From the NCBI GenBank assembly GCA_963701065.1, contig OY969558.1, positions 1,054,001-1,118,000 on the forward strand: a DNA stretch of 64,000 nucleotides, written 5' to 3'. The position numbers were made by a program, and so were the translations under genes. Shown here in pieces: positions 1 to 8,482 of the stretch. The notes beneath the pieces were generated by a model that saw nothing but the letters and a program-made list of their open reading frames with translations, had not been told where the DNA came from and made no database searches. Source of the stretch: Aquirickettsiella gammari (GTDB lineage: Bacteria > Pseudomonadota > Gammaproteobacteria > Diplorickettsiales > Diplorickettsiaceae). Position 1 is the first letter of the stretch, and each line of letters begins with the position of its first letter.

Positions 1-249
1 GCCAATATAGCCCGATAAAATAGCTTGACATTGTTTTGCTAAACCTAAAGTAACTAAACCTTGAATGACAGCCCGAATATGTTCCGCACTAAATATATCA
101 CCTTGCCAATGGCCATAGCCTGTATGGTTAGAAAACTGTACCGTATTAACGGGCCAGACCTCAAAACCCATCGATTGTAAAGGAAATGTGGCTGCTTTGT
201 TCCCAACATAGCCATAACTGACGTGGGATTGTATTGATAAAATATTCAT
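1..249 (-). CDS. pdxY: Pyridoxal kinase PdxY, N-terminal part (runs off the window start)
   Basis: Translating the minus strand from the ATG at 249 gives 83 residues beginning MNILSIQSHVSYGYVGNKAA and containing VWPVNTVQFSNHTGYGHW. This matches the start of PdxY/PdxK-family pyridoxal kinases: the substrate-binding S-H-V-x-Y-G segment and the conserved NTVQFSNHT-Y-G stretch. The enzyme phosphorylates pyridoxal with ATP in the PLP salvage pathway. PdxY is preferred over PdxK because the N-terminal motif has the short PdxY form. The ATP-binding part lies outside the window, so an intact gene cannot be confirmed. Confidence 0.85.
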   Translation of the reverse strand, partial: MNILSIQSHVSYGYVGNKAATFPLQSMGFEVWPVNTVQFSNHTGYGHWQGDIFSAEHIRAVIQGLVTLGLAKQCQAILSGYIG

Positions 250-307
250 GACGCCCCGCTTATGAAGTTTTTATCAGTTCTTATTACATTATAACAAGGA
301 TGTGTAT

Positions 308-384
308 TGGCGCCCCAGGCCGGATTCGAACCGGCGACCTGTCCCTTAGGAGGGGACCGCGCTATCCATCTGTGCCACCGGGGC
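308..384 (-). tRNA. tRNA-Arg, anticodon CCU
   Basis: The minus strand folds as a full cloverleaf. The acceptor stem GCCCCGG pairs with CCTGGGGC before the discriminator base. The D-arm is present, the anticodon loop is CTCCTAA (anticodon CCT), and the T-arm carries GGTTCGAATCC. The 3' CCA is encoded (308-310). The anticodon reads AGG arginine codons. No other tRNA is adjacent. Confidence 0.96.
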
Positions 385-524
385 TTTAGCGCGCTCATTA
401 TACCCTGACACTTTGTTAGATGTCCGCTATTTATCAGCAGTAAAAAGCGGTGGCGAGGGAGTGCAAAATTTGGCTAGTGGTGCCATAATGCGCTGCTAAG
501 TAGTTGTTAAGGTTCGGCCGCGCT

Positions 525-1796
525 ATGCATCTTTATAATAAACATTTTACAGCCCATCGTTTTTATCCATGGATAGTCATCGTCTTAGCGGCATCGTTTT
601 TATTCTATAAATACATACTACAAGTTTCTCCTAGCATCATGACCGACGATCTCATGCGAGAGTTTCAAATTCAAGGGGTAGGTTTAGGTAATTTAGCCGC
701 GAGTTTTTTCTATTCTTTTTTGATTGCACAATTTTTTGTAGGTATTTTACTGGATCGCTATAGTCCACGCTTACTAACCACTATCGCTTTGATACTCTGT
801 GCGACTGGCGTTTATAGTTTTTCAAAAGCAAATAGCTTAATGGTAGCAACCTGGGCACGAACCTTAATGGGTGTAGGAGCTGCTTTTGCGACAGTCAGTT
901 ATATGAAGATGACGAGTCTATGGTTTAAGCCAAACCAGTTTGCTTTTGTTGGAGGGTTATTAGCTTCAGCGGCTATGTTAGGGGCAATAGCCGGTCAGAT
1001 CCCTTTATCTTTAGCGGTCAATACCTTAGGCTGGCGTGAAAGCTTAAATTTTTGTGCTGTTTTAGGATTAATTTTAGCTATTTTATTTTATTGGATTGTC
1101 CGTGATAGGCCAGCTGCGGCGGGATTAAATACCACAATAGCTAAATTTTCGTTTAAAGATGTGTGGCAGGTTTTGAATAATAAGCAAAACTGGTTAATTA
1201 CCTTATATAGTGGCCTTGCCTTTTCACCTATTGATGCGTTTGCAGGTCTTTGGTGTATTCCTTTTTTAAAAGAAACCTATCAGCTGCAACATACCCAAGC
1301 GGCTTTCTTAGTGGCCTTTATTTTTTTAGGCTTGGCTTTAGGTAGTCCTTTATTAGGATTATTGTCCGATCGTTTAGGTAAGCGCCGTCGTGTCATGCTG
1401 ATAAGTGGATGCGTGGCTTTACTTAGTATCATAATTATTATTTATGTAAATAATTTGCCGCTTTACCTATTGGGTGGTTTTTTATTTTTATTTGGATTTA
1501 GTACCGGTGCGTTTATGCTCGGATTTGCGCTAGGTAGAGAATTAAATAAATTGACGGTTGCAGCGACGATAATTGCCTTAATTAATACCGGTGATGTTAT
1601 TTTCAGCGCGATTACTGAACCGCTGATTGGCAAGTTATTAGATTCAAATTGGAATGGTCAACTTATTGCCGGCATTCACTATTTTTCAATGATGGATTAT
1701 CGACGTGCCTTAGCGGTATTACCATTTTATGTTTTATTGTCTATCGTTTTATTGTTATTTATTCGCGAGCCAAATACGCAACAACTTGCTACTTAA
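525..1796 (+). CDS. Major facilitator superfamily transporter (substrate unknown)
   Basis: About 423 residues with roughly 12 hydrophobic helices in two halves. The inter-helix loop GILLDRYSPR in the first half and LLSDRLGKRRR in the second are the D-R-x-G/R-type MFS loop 2/3 and 8/9 signatures. The protein resembles the broad sugar-phosphate/organic-anion permease group found in Legionella and Coxiella relatives, but no substrate can be assigned. I chose the ATG at 525. A TTG at 504 would add seven residues and has no better ribosome-binding site. It ends 13 bp from a convergent small gene and stands alone on its strand. Confidence 0.85.
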   Translation: MHLYNKHFTAHRFYPWIVIVLAASFLFYKYILQVSPSIMTDDLMREFQIQGVGLGNLAASFFYSFLIAQFFVGILLDRYSPRLLTTIALILCATGVYSFSKANSLMVATWARTLMGVGAAFATVSYMKMTSLWFKPNQFAFVGGLLASAAMLGAIAGQIPLSLAVNTLGWRESLNFCAVLGLILAILFYWIVRDRPAAAGLNTTIAKFSFKDVWQVLNNKQNWLITLYSGLAFSPIDAFAGLWCIPFLKETYQLQHTQAAFLVAFIFLGLALGSPLLGLLSDRLGKRRRVMLISGCVALLSIIIIIYVNNLPLYLLGGFLFLFGFSTGAFMLGFALGRELNKLTVAATIIALINTGDVIFSAITEPLIGKLLDSNWNGQLIAGIHYFSMMDYRRALAVLPFYVLLSIVLLLFIREPNTQQLAT

Positions 1797-1809
1797 GCGG
1801 CTATTAATC

Positions 1810-2250
1810 TTAAGAACCTGAGGAATTTAATTGTGCAATAACGGTTGTTTTATAATCGGGTTGCATAATCGGTAAATTGTGATAATCCTGTAGGACTTTG
1901 GCGCAAGGAATAACTTGGTTTTTTTTCTCAGTCATTTCTGCTTCTTGAGTTATTCTTTGGTAAATAAGCAGTGCCCCTGCTATATCCGTAGGGTTATTAG
2001 TGAGTTTGTTGATTGCCTCAGCAATTCTTGCGGAGAAATCTGTCACATTTTGGCCGCAAGCTTGCGCTACGCCGGCAATAGTCCCAGCTTGTCGAGCAAA
2101 CTCAATGGCTTTACTTTGTGGATTAGCCGCCAGAGGAGTAGGGTTAGCCGATGTGCTACTACTCGTAACAGGGCTATTTGCTACTGCGCTAACACTGATA
2201 CTCAATAACAGAAGTAAACTAAGCGTTGTTTTTCGTAAGAGAATGTTCAT
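1810..2250 (-). CDS. Small exported protein of unknown function
   Basis: 146 residues. Residues 1-24 form a clear Sec signal peptide (basic start, LLLLLSISVSAV core, AVA-N cleavage). A Ser/Thr/Pro/Asn-rich linker to about residue 45 follows, then a helical domain with two cysteines (ACGQN and IPCAK) that could form one disulfide. I do not recognise the family. Codon and base usage look like the neighbours. It starts 15 bp downstream of ygfZ on the same strand and may be co-transcribed with it. The likely location is periplasmic. A host-directed secreted protein is possible but unsupported. Confidence 0.6.
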   Translation of the reverse strand: MNILLRKTTLSLLLLLSISVSAVANSPVTSSSTSANPTPLAANPQSKAIEFARQAGTIAGVAQACGQNVTDFSARIAEAINKLTNNPTDIAGALLIYQRITQEAEMTEKKNQVIPCAKVLQDYHNLPIMQPDYKTTVIAQLNSSGS

Positions 2251-2265
2251 TTTTAATTATTTTAG

Positions 2266-3189
2266 TTAAATAGAATAGGGTAACTTTAATAAGTTAATGA
2301 GTGAAGCTTCCGCATTTCCTAGGTAGATAGTATGAGAAATAGCTTGGTTTTGCAAACAAACCAAGGCCTGATAATGATTAAAACCGTCTTTAGCGCTCAT
2401 AATGACAGTCCCTTTGCTGGTTTGTTCACCTTTTTCTAATAGGGAAGTGCCTGGTAAGACTTGCTTATTGGCTTGAAAACTCACTCGGTAAAGGCGACTT
2501 TTTGGCTTCCCTAAATACTGGGTACGGGCAATAATCTCTTGACCAATATAGCAGCCTTTGTTAAAGCTAACGCCGCCAAGAGCGGGGTAATTTAGCTGAT
2601 GAGGGGTGAATTTGGCACTTGTTTCAGGATAAATAGTGGGAACTCCCGCCATTATATCGAATAAGTACCAATCATTGAGGGTTTGCGGCGAGCAAGTTGT
2701 TACAATAAAGGTTATCGATTTGTGGCTAGAGCTCAGCAAAATAAAGCGGGGACTAGGCCCGGGAATCGATAAACTTAAGGTAGGCTCATGTGCTACAAGG
2801 CCATTTTCTTCTTTAGTATATAGTTTCTGTGTTCTTAGTAGTGCCGCTATCCCTGATCCATAAACCCCTATTTTTTGCCAATTGTCACTGACATCGCTTA
2901 AATCAACCTTAGAAAATACCGCATATTTTTTTAAAGTGACTAATAAATGTTGGACCATGTGGTGCGGTAATAAAAAATAATAGGCGTTTTGATAGAAAAA
3001 TAAGCGAAAAGTAGTCTGAACACGCCCTTTTACATCGCAATGTGCACCGAGTCGGGTTTGATGCTCATTAACTTCGTCAAGGTTGCAGGTCAATTGTCCT
3101 TGTAAAAATTGTTTAGCATGCTTACCGGTGACTTGAAGTAATCCAAGATCGGAGAGATCTATGCAATTATTTTTTGTTGCTTCAATCAT
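2266..3189 (-). CDS. ygfZ: tRNA-modifying / iron-sulfur assembly factor YgfZ (folate-binding)
   Basis: 307 residues from the ATG at 3189; a TTG three codons upstream (3198) is less likely. It carries the family hallmark K-G-C-Y-x-G-Q-E with following R (KGCYIGQEIIARTQ, about residue 215), preceded by the GcvT-like folate-binding fold. YgfZ is a tetrahydrofolate-dependent protein needed for certain Fe-S enzymes such as the MiaB tRNA methylthiolase. Length fits the family (E. coli about 326). It lies upstream of the small exported protein, with a 140-bp gap to the diaA-type gene. Confidence 0.92.
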   Translation of the reverse strand: MIEATKNNCIDLSDLGLLQVTGKHAKQFLQGQLTCNLDEVNEHQTRLGAHCDVKGRVQTTFRLFFYQNAYYFLLPHHMVQHLLVTLKKYAVFSKVDLSDVSDNWQKIGVYGSGIAALLRTQKLYTKEENGLVAHEPTLSLSIPGPSPRFILLSSSHKSITFIVTTCSPQTLNDWYLFDIMAGVPTIYPETSAKFTPHQLNYPALGGVSFNKGCYIGQEIIARTQYLGKPKSRLYRVSFQANKQVLPGTSLLEKGEQTSKGTVIMSAKDGFNHYQALVCLQNQAISHTIYLGNAEASLINLLKLPYSI

Positions 3190-3339
3190 ACGGTACAACC
3201 TTGAGCATTAAATCTTTAATAATTCACTCAATAAAGATCTATAAATTTTACCTTCGTTTCTATCGGGGAACTGAAAATACCCAATTAAAAGCATGTTTAA
3301 TGGATAATGAGCTCAAATTAACCTTATTGAACTAAACAG

Positions 3340-3924
3340 TTAACCGAATAATTGCTTATCGATTAAATCACATAAACAATGGATGACAAGTAGATGTGTT
3401 TCTTGTATACGCGCCGTCGAAGAACCTAAAACTCGAATCTCAATATCGCTAGAATTTAACAATCCGGCTAATGATCCCCCTTCTTTGCCAGTGAGCGCAA
3501 TAATTTTTAAATCTCTACTTTGTGCTGCTTCACAAGCTCTTAATATGCTTTCTGAATTACCACTCGTGGTAATTAATAGTAAAGTATCGCCCGCTTGACC
3601 CAAGGCTCTAATCTGTTTAGCGAAAACTTCATTATAACTATAATCATTGGCAATAGAAGTAATGGTTGAAGTGTCTGTGGTCAAGGCAATTGCCGGTAAG
3701 CTAGGGCGTTCCGTTTCAAAGCGATTGATCATCTCAGAAGCAAAGTGTTGCGAATCAGCTGCAGAACCGCCATTACCACAGACAAGGATTTTATTGTTAT
3801 TGAGTAAACATTCAACGAGTAGCTGACTTGCTGCTAAAATAATTTCAGGTAGAGTTTCAGCGGCATCAGATTTGGTACGAATACTTTCAGAAAAGTGAGT
3901 TTTAATACGTGTCAGAAGATCCAT
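3340..3924 (-). CDS. diaA: SIS-domain protein, DiaA-type (GmhA family)
   Basis: 194 residues. The glycine-rich SIS core CGNGGSAADSQHFASEM (about residues 48-65) and TTSGNSESIL are visible. The same fold serves two proteins: sedoheptulose-7-phosphate isomerase GmhA (LPS heptose synthesis) and DiaA, the DnaA-binding initiation regulator. The gene follows lpoA and yraN in the E. coli order lpoA-yraN-diaA, which favours DiaA. Residues alone do not settle it, and an automatic annotation may call it phosphoheptose isomerase. It is 3 bp downstream of yraN and almost certainly co-transcribed. Confidence 0.85.
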   Translation of the reverse strand: MDLLTRIKTHFSESIRTKSDAAETLPEIILAASQLLVECLLNNNKILVCGNGGSAADSQHFASEMINRFETERPSLPAIALTTDTSTITSIANDYSYNEVFAKQIRALGQAGDTLLLITTSGNSESILRACEAAQSRDLKIIALTGKEGGSLAGLLNSSDIEIRVLGSSTARIQETHLLVIHCLCDLIDKQLFG

Positions 3925-3927
3925 AGA

Positions 3928-4335
3928 TTACCTAGAAAATGCGTTTTTTATCCATTCTACTTGAGCTCGGCTGAGTTTGGAAATAAAAACTGCCTGTCGC
4001 AAATCCTGGATGCTAGGTTTAACACCTACGACATCAAAACGACAAGCTGTTTTTTCAGATAAATGATGGGTCAACAGGTAATATTCAGCGGTTTTAATCA
4101 CTTTATTTTGTTTCGTCAAAGTAATAGTTTCTAAACCACTCCCAAAATGGGGATTTTGTCGGTAACGAACCTCTACAAAAACCAAGCTTGTTTTATCGCG
4201 CATAATCAGATCAATTTCACCATAGCGACAGCTATAATTGCGGGTGATTAATTTAAGTTTTTGTTTTTGTAAATAATGGCAAACGAAGTCTTCGGCTTGT
4301 TTGCCCAGTTTTTTTGTATCGATAGGCGCGCTCAT
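3928..4335 (-). CDS. yraN: YraN family endonuclease-like protein (UPF0102)
   Basis: 135 residues with the conserved pattern G-x-x-A-E-x-F-V near the N-terminus, then RNYSCRYGEIDLIMRD and VFVEVRYRQ. These are the D/E-x-K-like residues of the Holliday-junction-resolvase-like nuclease fold (E in GEID, D, then V-E-V-R). Function in vivo is not established for the family. Length is typical (about 130). Its start overlaps the end of lpoA by 4 bp (ATGA), indicating translational coupling. Confidence 0.9.
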   Translation of the reverse strand: MSAPIDTKKLGKQAEDFVCHYLQKQKLKLITRNYSCRYGEIDLIMRDKTSLVFVEVRYRQNPHFGSGLETITLTKQNKVIKTAEYYLLTHHLSEKTACRFDVVGVKPSIQDLRQAVFISKLSRAQVEWIKNAFSR

Positions 4336-5486
4336 TGATCGATAAGGACTACATTTCTATGCCGAAATTGTGCACAAGGCAATTGACGTACAATACGGCG
4401 TTGGCTATTAAGCGAAAGTAAACCGGTTGCACCTGCCAATGTTTGTTGCGGGGATTGATTTAAGCGCGCTAGTTGCTGGGTGATATGGAAAGCATCAATG
4501 CCTAACGCGTAGTATTTACTATCACGTCCAAAGTATTCAGGTGAAGCGGTCTTTAGTTGTGCGTATAGTAATGGTTCGATATTACTTTTAGCGAGCGACC
4601 AGGGCGCTGCGCAGAAAATAATTTGATTCAGATCGCTATCTAAGCGTTGCGATTGTGGCATTCCACTGTAAATGGCTGCCGTTGCAAAAACAGGAATATC
4701 GCCCGCATAGAAAAATTTTAATAGCGGTTTCACTTGACGGCCTATTGGTGGACCACTCGCTAAAAAAATGACATCGAAATCAGTACGTCGTTCATGTGGT
4801 GCTTGGAAGTGAAGAAAGCGACTCATTTGTCGAGTGGTTTCAGCAGAGTTTTGCGAAAGTGCGATTTGGTCAACCACTTTTCCTCCTAAGGTTTGCCATT
4901 GCAGTGCAAAAGCTTCACCAATTTGAGTGCCCCAGCTGCCATGTGTGGTAATAATGAGCGCAGAACGATAACCCTTCTGCCAAGCAACTTGTGTTGCTTG
5001 TTGTACTTCATCTAAAGGAGATAAGCCAAATTGGTATAATCCAATAGGTGTACTAATATCTGAATTTAAATAGTTTAGCGTTAAAACAGGCATACGCGGT
5101 TGTAAACTAGCTAATAATTGTACTTGTGGTTTGAGTAAGGGTCCTACGATAAACTGTACTTTTTTTGTTAAAGCCAGGGTGTAAGCGGATTGGATAGAAG
5201 GCCCAGTACTCGTGTTTATTACAATAACTTGCTGAGCGGCACCTGCTTCTTGTGCCGCGGCTAAAAAGCCTTGTTTTACTGATTGACCAATGCTAGCTAA
5301 GGACCCTTGTAATGGAACGAGCAAAGCAATCCGCTGTACAACAACATCCGTACTGAGATTCTTTTTACTAGACAGTATTATGTTCGAATGACGACTAACC
5401 GAATGACTACTACAGGCCATAAGACTTAGCGCTATAAATAATAAAGCGGTAGTTAAGCGTAATAAACGAATAAATAAAAACAACAC
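4332..5486 (-). CDS. lpoA: Penicillin-binding-protein activator LpoA/LppC-like lipoprotein (short form)
   Basis: 384 residues. The N-terminus ends in a lipobox (LMAC, about residue 22-25), so an outer-membrane lipoprotein is expected. The rest is a periplasmic-binding-protein-like fold (ALLVPLQGSLASIGQSVKQG) as in the C-terminal domain of LpoA, which stimulates PBP1A. E. coli LpoA is about 680 residues. The N-terminal TPR-like domain is absent here. GTG start at 5486 with a GAGG Shine-Dalgarno 5 bp away. Its likely partner mrcA lies 6 kb downstream on the same strand. Confidence 0.88.
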   Translation of the reverse strand: MLFLFIRLLRLTTALLFIALSLMACSSHSVSRHSNIILSSKKNLSTDVVVQRIALLVPLQGSLASIGQSVKQGFLAAAQEAGAAQQVIVINTSTGPSIQSAYTLALTKKVQFIVGPLLKPQVQLLASLQPRMPVLTLNYLNSDISTPIGLYQFGLSPLDEVQQATQVAWQKGYRSALIITTHGSWGTQIGEAFALQWQTLGGKVVDQIALSQNSAETTRQMSRFLHFQAPHERRTDFDVIFLASGPPIGRQVKPLLKFFYAGDIPVFATAAIYSGMPQSQRLDSDLNQIIFCAAPWSLAKSNIEPLLYAQLKTASPEYFGRDSKYYALGIDAFHITQQLARLNQSPQQTLAGATGLLSLNSQRRIVRQLPCAQFRHRNVVLIDQ

Positions 5487-5592
5487 AAAACCTCACCCGT
5501 CAAATTTTAAACAACACAGTTAATAATAGTTTACTCTAATGCTTTTACGCAATGTTGTAATCAACTCCAATACCCTAGGTTAATTTTCTGCA

Positions 5593-6153
5593 ATGACTAA
5601 ATTTATTCCGCCTGATGATGATGACTTAATGTTTTTTAGAAAAGCGATGCAGGATGTTAAGCGTACTAAATCATCTAGGCTTGCAAGGCCACGACAAAAA
5701 AAAATAGTTTCTAAGCTGGATAAATCAAAGCCTATACAAGAAGCGGAAAATTATGCAGCGCAAATTTCTGCTATGTATCTATTTGATCCTGTTGAACAAA
5801 CGATAGGAGCACAAGATAGACTATATTTTAGCCGGCCAGGTTTACAAAGTAAGCGAACTAAGCAATTAATGCAGGGTCAAATATGGCAATCAGATTATCT
5901 CGACCTGCATAAAATGACGGTAGAACAGGCCCGTGCAGCGGTGATAAATTTTTTGATTCGCAGCCGCGAGCAAGGTTACCGTTGTGTGCGGATTATTCAT
6001 GGCAAAGGGCAGTTAAGTCAATCGGGTGCGAAGCTAAAGAATTGCGTCAATTGTTGGTTACCACAAATTCCATGGATTTTAGCTTTTTCTTCCGCTCAAG
6101 CACGAGATGGTGGGACAGGGGCGTTATATGTATTGTTAAGCCGAATTCGCTAA
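5593..6153 (+). CDS. Smr-domain protein (SmrB/YdaL type)
   Basis: 186 residues. The N-terminal 90 are charged and low-complexity. The C-terminal Smr domain (about 95-186) shows LDLHKMTVEQARAAV, then VRIIHGKGQ (the H-G-K-G core), a tail LK..V..WL, and FSSAQARDGGTGALYVLL. In E. coli SmrB this domain is the ribosome-collision endonuclease; others are DNA nickases. The D-L-H and H-G-K-G motifs are intact, so activity is plausible. It is divergent from lpoA and convergent with uvrD (11-bp gap). Confidence 0.9.
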   Translation: MTKFIPPDDDDLMFFRKAMQDVKRTKSSRLARPRQKKIVSKLDKSKPIQEAENYAAQISAMYLFDPVEQTIGAQDRLYFSRPGLQSKRTKQLMQGQIWQSDYLDLHKMTVEQARAAVINFLIRSREQGYRCVRIIHGKGQLSQSGAKLKNCVNCWLPQIPWILAFSSAQARDGGTGALYVLLSRIR

Positions 6154-6164
6154 GAATGACAGTT

Positions 6165-8333
6165 TTATTTCGCTGTTAATTTAGCAAAGCTCGCAACTAA
6201 CCATTTTGTGCCTGCATTAATAAATTTGACTTGTAAGCGTGTGTGCGAGCCTTGACCTTCCGCATCAACAAGAGTGCCTTCGCCAAAGGCAGGGTGAGTG
6301 ACGATTTGTCCTATGCGCAAACCGGTATCCCCTATCACTAAATTATTTTGCCGAATATTTCTTGATGGTTTTAACAGCGCCGGTCTAACTACAGATGTTC
6401 TGAGGCGAACTTCTTCTAGGAGTTGTTTTGGAATTTCAGCAATAAATCGTGAAGGCCTATGGTGACTTTCGCTACCATGTAAGCGCCGTATTTCGGCATA
6501 GCTTAGGAATAATTTGCGCATTGCGCGCGTCATGCCAACATAACACAAGCGGCGTTCTTCTTCTAAGCGACCCGGTTCTTCCTGCGACATATGATGGGGG
6601 AAGAGGCCCTCTTCCATCCCGCATAAAAATACCCAAGGAAATTCTAAACCTTTAGCGGAGTGTAAGGTCATTAATTGGACACAAGCTTGATTATTATCAC
6701 CTTGGTGTTCACCTGCCTCTAACGCAACATGGGCTAAAAAGGCGGATAAAACAGCAAGGCTATTATCTTCCGGAACGAATTGTCGAGTAGCATTGATTAA
6801 TTCTTCCAAATTTTCAATGCGTGCTTGACCACGCTCGCCTTTTTCTTTTTGATAATGAGTAAATAATCCACTGCTATAGAGCACTTGTTCTGTTTGCTCA
6901 GCGAGCGGTAATGTTTTTGTCTCGTCATCCATTTTATCGATCAATTGGACAAAAAAAGTCAGCGCATTCGCGGCGCGTCCGGATAAAGTTTGCTTGCTTA
7001 ATAATTGTTGGGCAGCTTGCCATAAAGAAATGCCTTCAGTACGTGCTTCCATCCGTAACATCTGTAAGGTTTGTTCACCAATACCACGTGTGGGCGTGTT
7101 AACAATGCGTTCAAAGGCGGGATCGTCGTTTCGATTCGCTATTAAACGTAAATAAGCTAAGGAATCTTTGATTTCAGCCCGTTCAAAAAAGCGTAAGCCA
7201 CCATAGATACGATAAGGTATTTGCGACTGAATCAAGGCTTCTTCTAATACGCGCGATTGTGCATTGGAACGATATAAAATCGCCACTTCATTGGCAAGTA
7301 TTTCTTTTTTTAGACCTTGTTTAATTTGGTTTACGATAAATCGTGCTTCATCTAGGTCATTAAACGCACCATAAAGCGATATAAGGTCACCTTGTTTTCC
7401 ACTGCTCCAGAGTTTTTTGCCTAAACGCCCATCATTATGGGAAATCAAGGCATTCGCAGCGGCTAAAATAACACCCGTGGAACGATAATTTTGCTCTAGT
7501 CGTATGACCTGATTTTCAGGAAAATCCCGTGTAAAGTCCTGAATGTTTTTTACACGAGCACCACGCCAACCATAAATAGATTGGTCATCATCCCCGACTA
7601 TCATTAAACAGCTTTTTCCCCCACCTAATAATTTCAACCAGGCATATTGAATAGTATTAGTATCTTGAAACTCATCAACCAAAATATGTCGAAAACGTTC
7701 TTGATAATGCTGTAATATTTCTGGATTTTTAATAAAAAGATCATAACTACGTAAAATAAGCTCAGCGAAATCAATGACACCATTACGTACACAGATATCT
7801 TCATAAGCTTGGTAAATACGGATTAAGGTTTTCGTATAGGGATCCTGGGTATTAGCTATCTGATGGGGTCTAATCCCTTCATCTTTTTGTTGATTAATAA
7901 ACCATTGCACCTTCTTTGCGGCCCATTGCGCTTCATCAAGATTAAGGCTCGTCAAGATTCGTTTAATGATGCGATGTTGATCATCACTATCTAATATTTG
8001 AAAGGTCTGTATCAAACCAGCTGCTTCCCAATGTTGACGTAGTAAACGATGGGCAAGTCCATGGAAGGTGCCTACCCACATCATCTTCATGGGAATATCG
8101 AGTAAACACTCTAAGCGATGACGCATTTCTCCAGCGGCTTTATTGGTGAAAGTAACGGCAAGAATATTATGCGGAGAAATATTTTCGACGTTAACCAACC
8201 AAGCAATACGATGGACCAGTACACGGGTTTTTCCGCTCCCAGCACCGGCCAGTACGAGTAAATGCATTTGTGGTGCAGAGACTACTTTTTGTTGCGCTTC
8301 ATTTAAAGACTGTAATAGAGAATGATCATTCAT
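6165..8333 (-). CDS. uvrD: DNA helicase II UvrD
   Basis: 722 residues, the normal UvrD length. Superfamily 1A motifs appear in order: Walker A AGAGSGKT (29-36), LAVTFTNKAAGEM, DEFQDTN, GDDDQSIYGWRGA, LEQNYRS, LHSAKGLEFPWVF and YVGMTRA. The C-terminus carries the UvrD Tudor-like segment (GTLVDAEGQGSHTRLQVKF). It unwinds DNA 3' to 5' in nucleotide-excision and mismatch repair. UvrD is preferred over Rep because of the EGLFPHHMS motif and the C-terminal domain. Monocistronic on this strand. Confidence 0.96.
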   Translation of the reverse strand: MNDHSLLQSLNEAQQKVVSAPQMHLLVLAGAGSGKTRVLVHRIAWLVNVENISPHNILAVTFTNKAAGEMRHRLECLLDIPMKMMWVGTFHGLAHRLLRQHWEAAGLIQTFQILDSDDQHRIIKRILTSLNLDEAQWAAKKVQWFINQQKDEGIRPHQIANTQDPYTKTLIRIYQAYEDICVRNGVIDFAELILRSYDLFIKNPEILQHYQERFRHILVDEFQDTNTIQYAWLKLLGGGKSCLMIVGDDDQSIYGWRGARVKNIQDFTRDFPENQVIRLEQNYRSTGVILAAANALISHNDGRLGKKLWSSGKQGDLISLYGAFNDLDEARFIVNQIKQGLKKEILANEVAILYRSNAQSRVLEEALIQSQIPYRIYGGLRFFERAEIKDSLAYLRLIANRNDDPAFERIVNTPTRGIGEQTLQMLRMEARTEGISLWQAAQQLLSKQTLSGRAANALTFFVQLIDKMDDETKTLPLAEQTEQVLYSSGLFTHYQKEKGERGQARIENLEELINATRQFVPEDNSLAVLSAFLAHVALEAGEHQGDNNQACVQLMTLHSAKGLEFPWVFLCGMEEGLFPHHMSQEEPGRLEEERRLCYVGMTRAMRKLFLSYAEIRRLHGSESHHRPSRFIAEIPKQLLEEVRLRTSVVRPALLKPSRNIRQNNLVIGDTGLRIGQIVTHPAFGEGTLVDAEGQGSHTRLQVKFINAGTKWLVASFAKLTAK

Positions 8334-8482
8334 AGACAGGGGATTGTAACGAAAATTTGATCAGCTTGCATGATTATTTTAGATTAATTGGCTAATTGAC
8401 TCGAGCTAGATTTTTTTTGGCATTGGTAGTTGTTAAGTATTTTTTATTGACACTATCTGAAAATGGATATTATGGGTATTAA

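Noticed and set aside
1915..2269. Plus-strand frames opposite the small exported protein
   Set aside because: Shadows of the minus-strand gene, which has a signal peptide and normal composition. No RBS.
8443..8470. TTGACA with TATTAT in the uvrD-thiY gap, plus strand
   Set aside because: Spacing is only 15 bp and it would read antisense into thiY.
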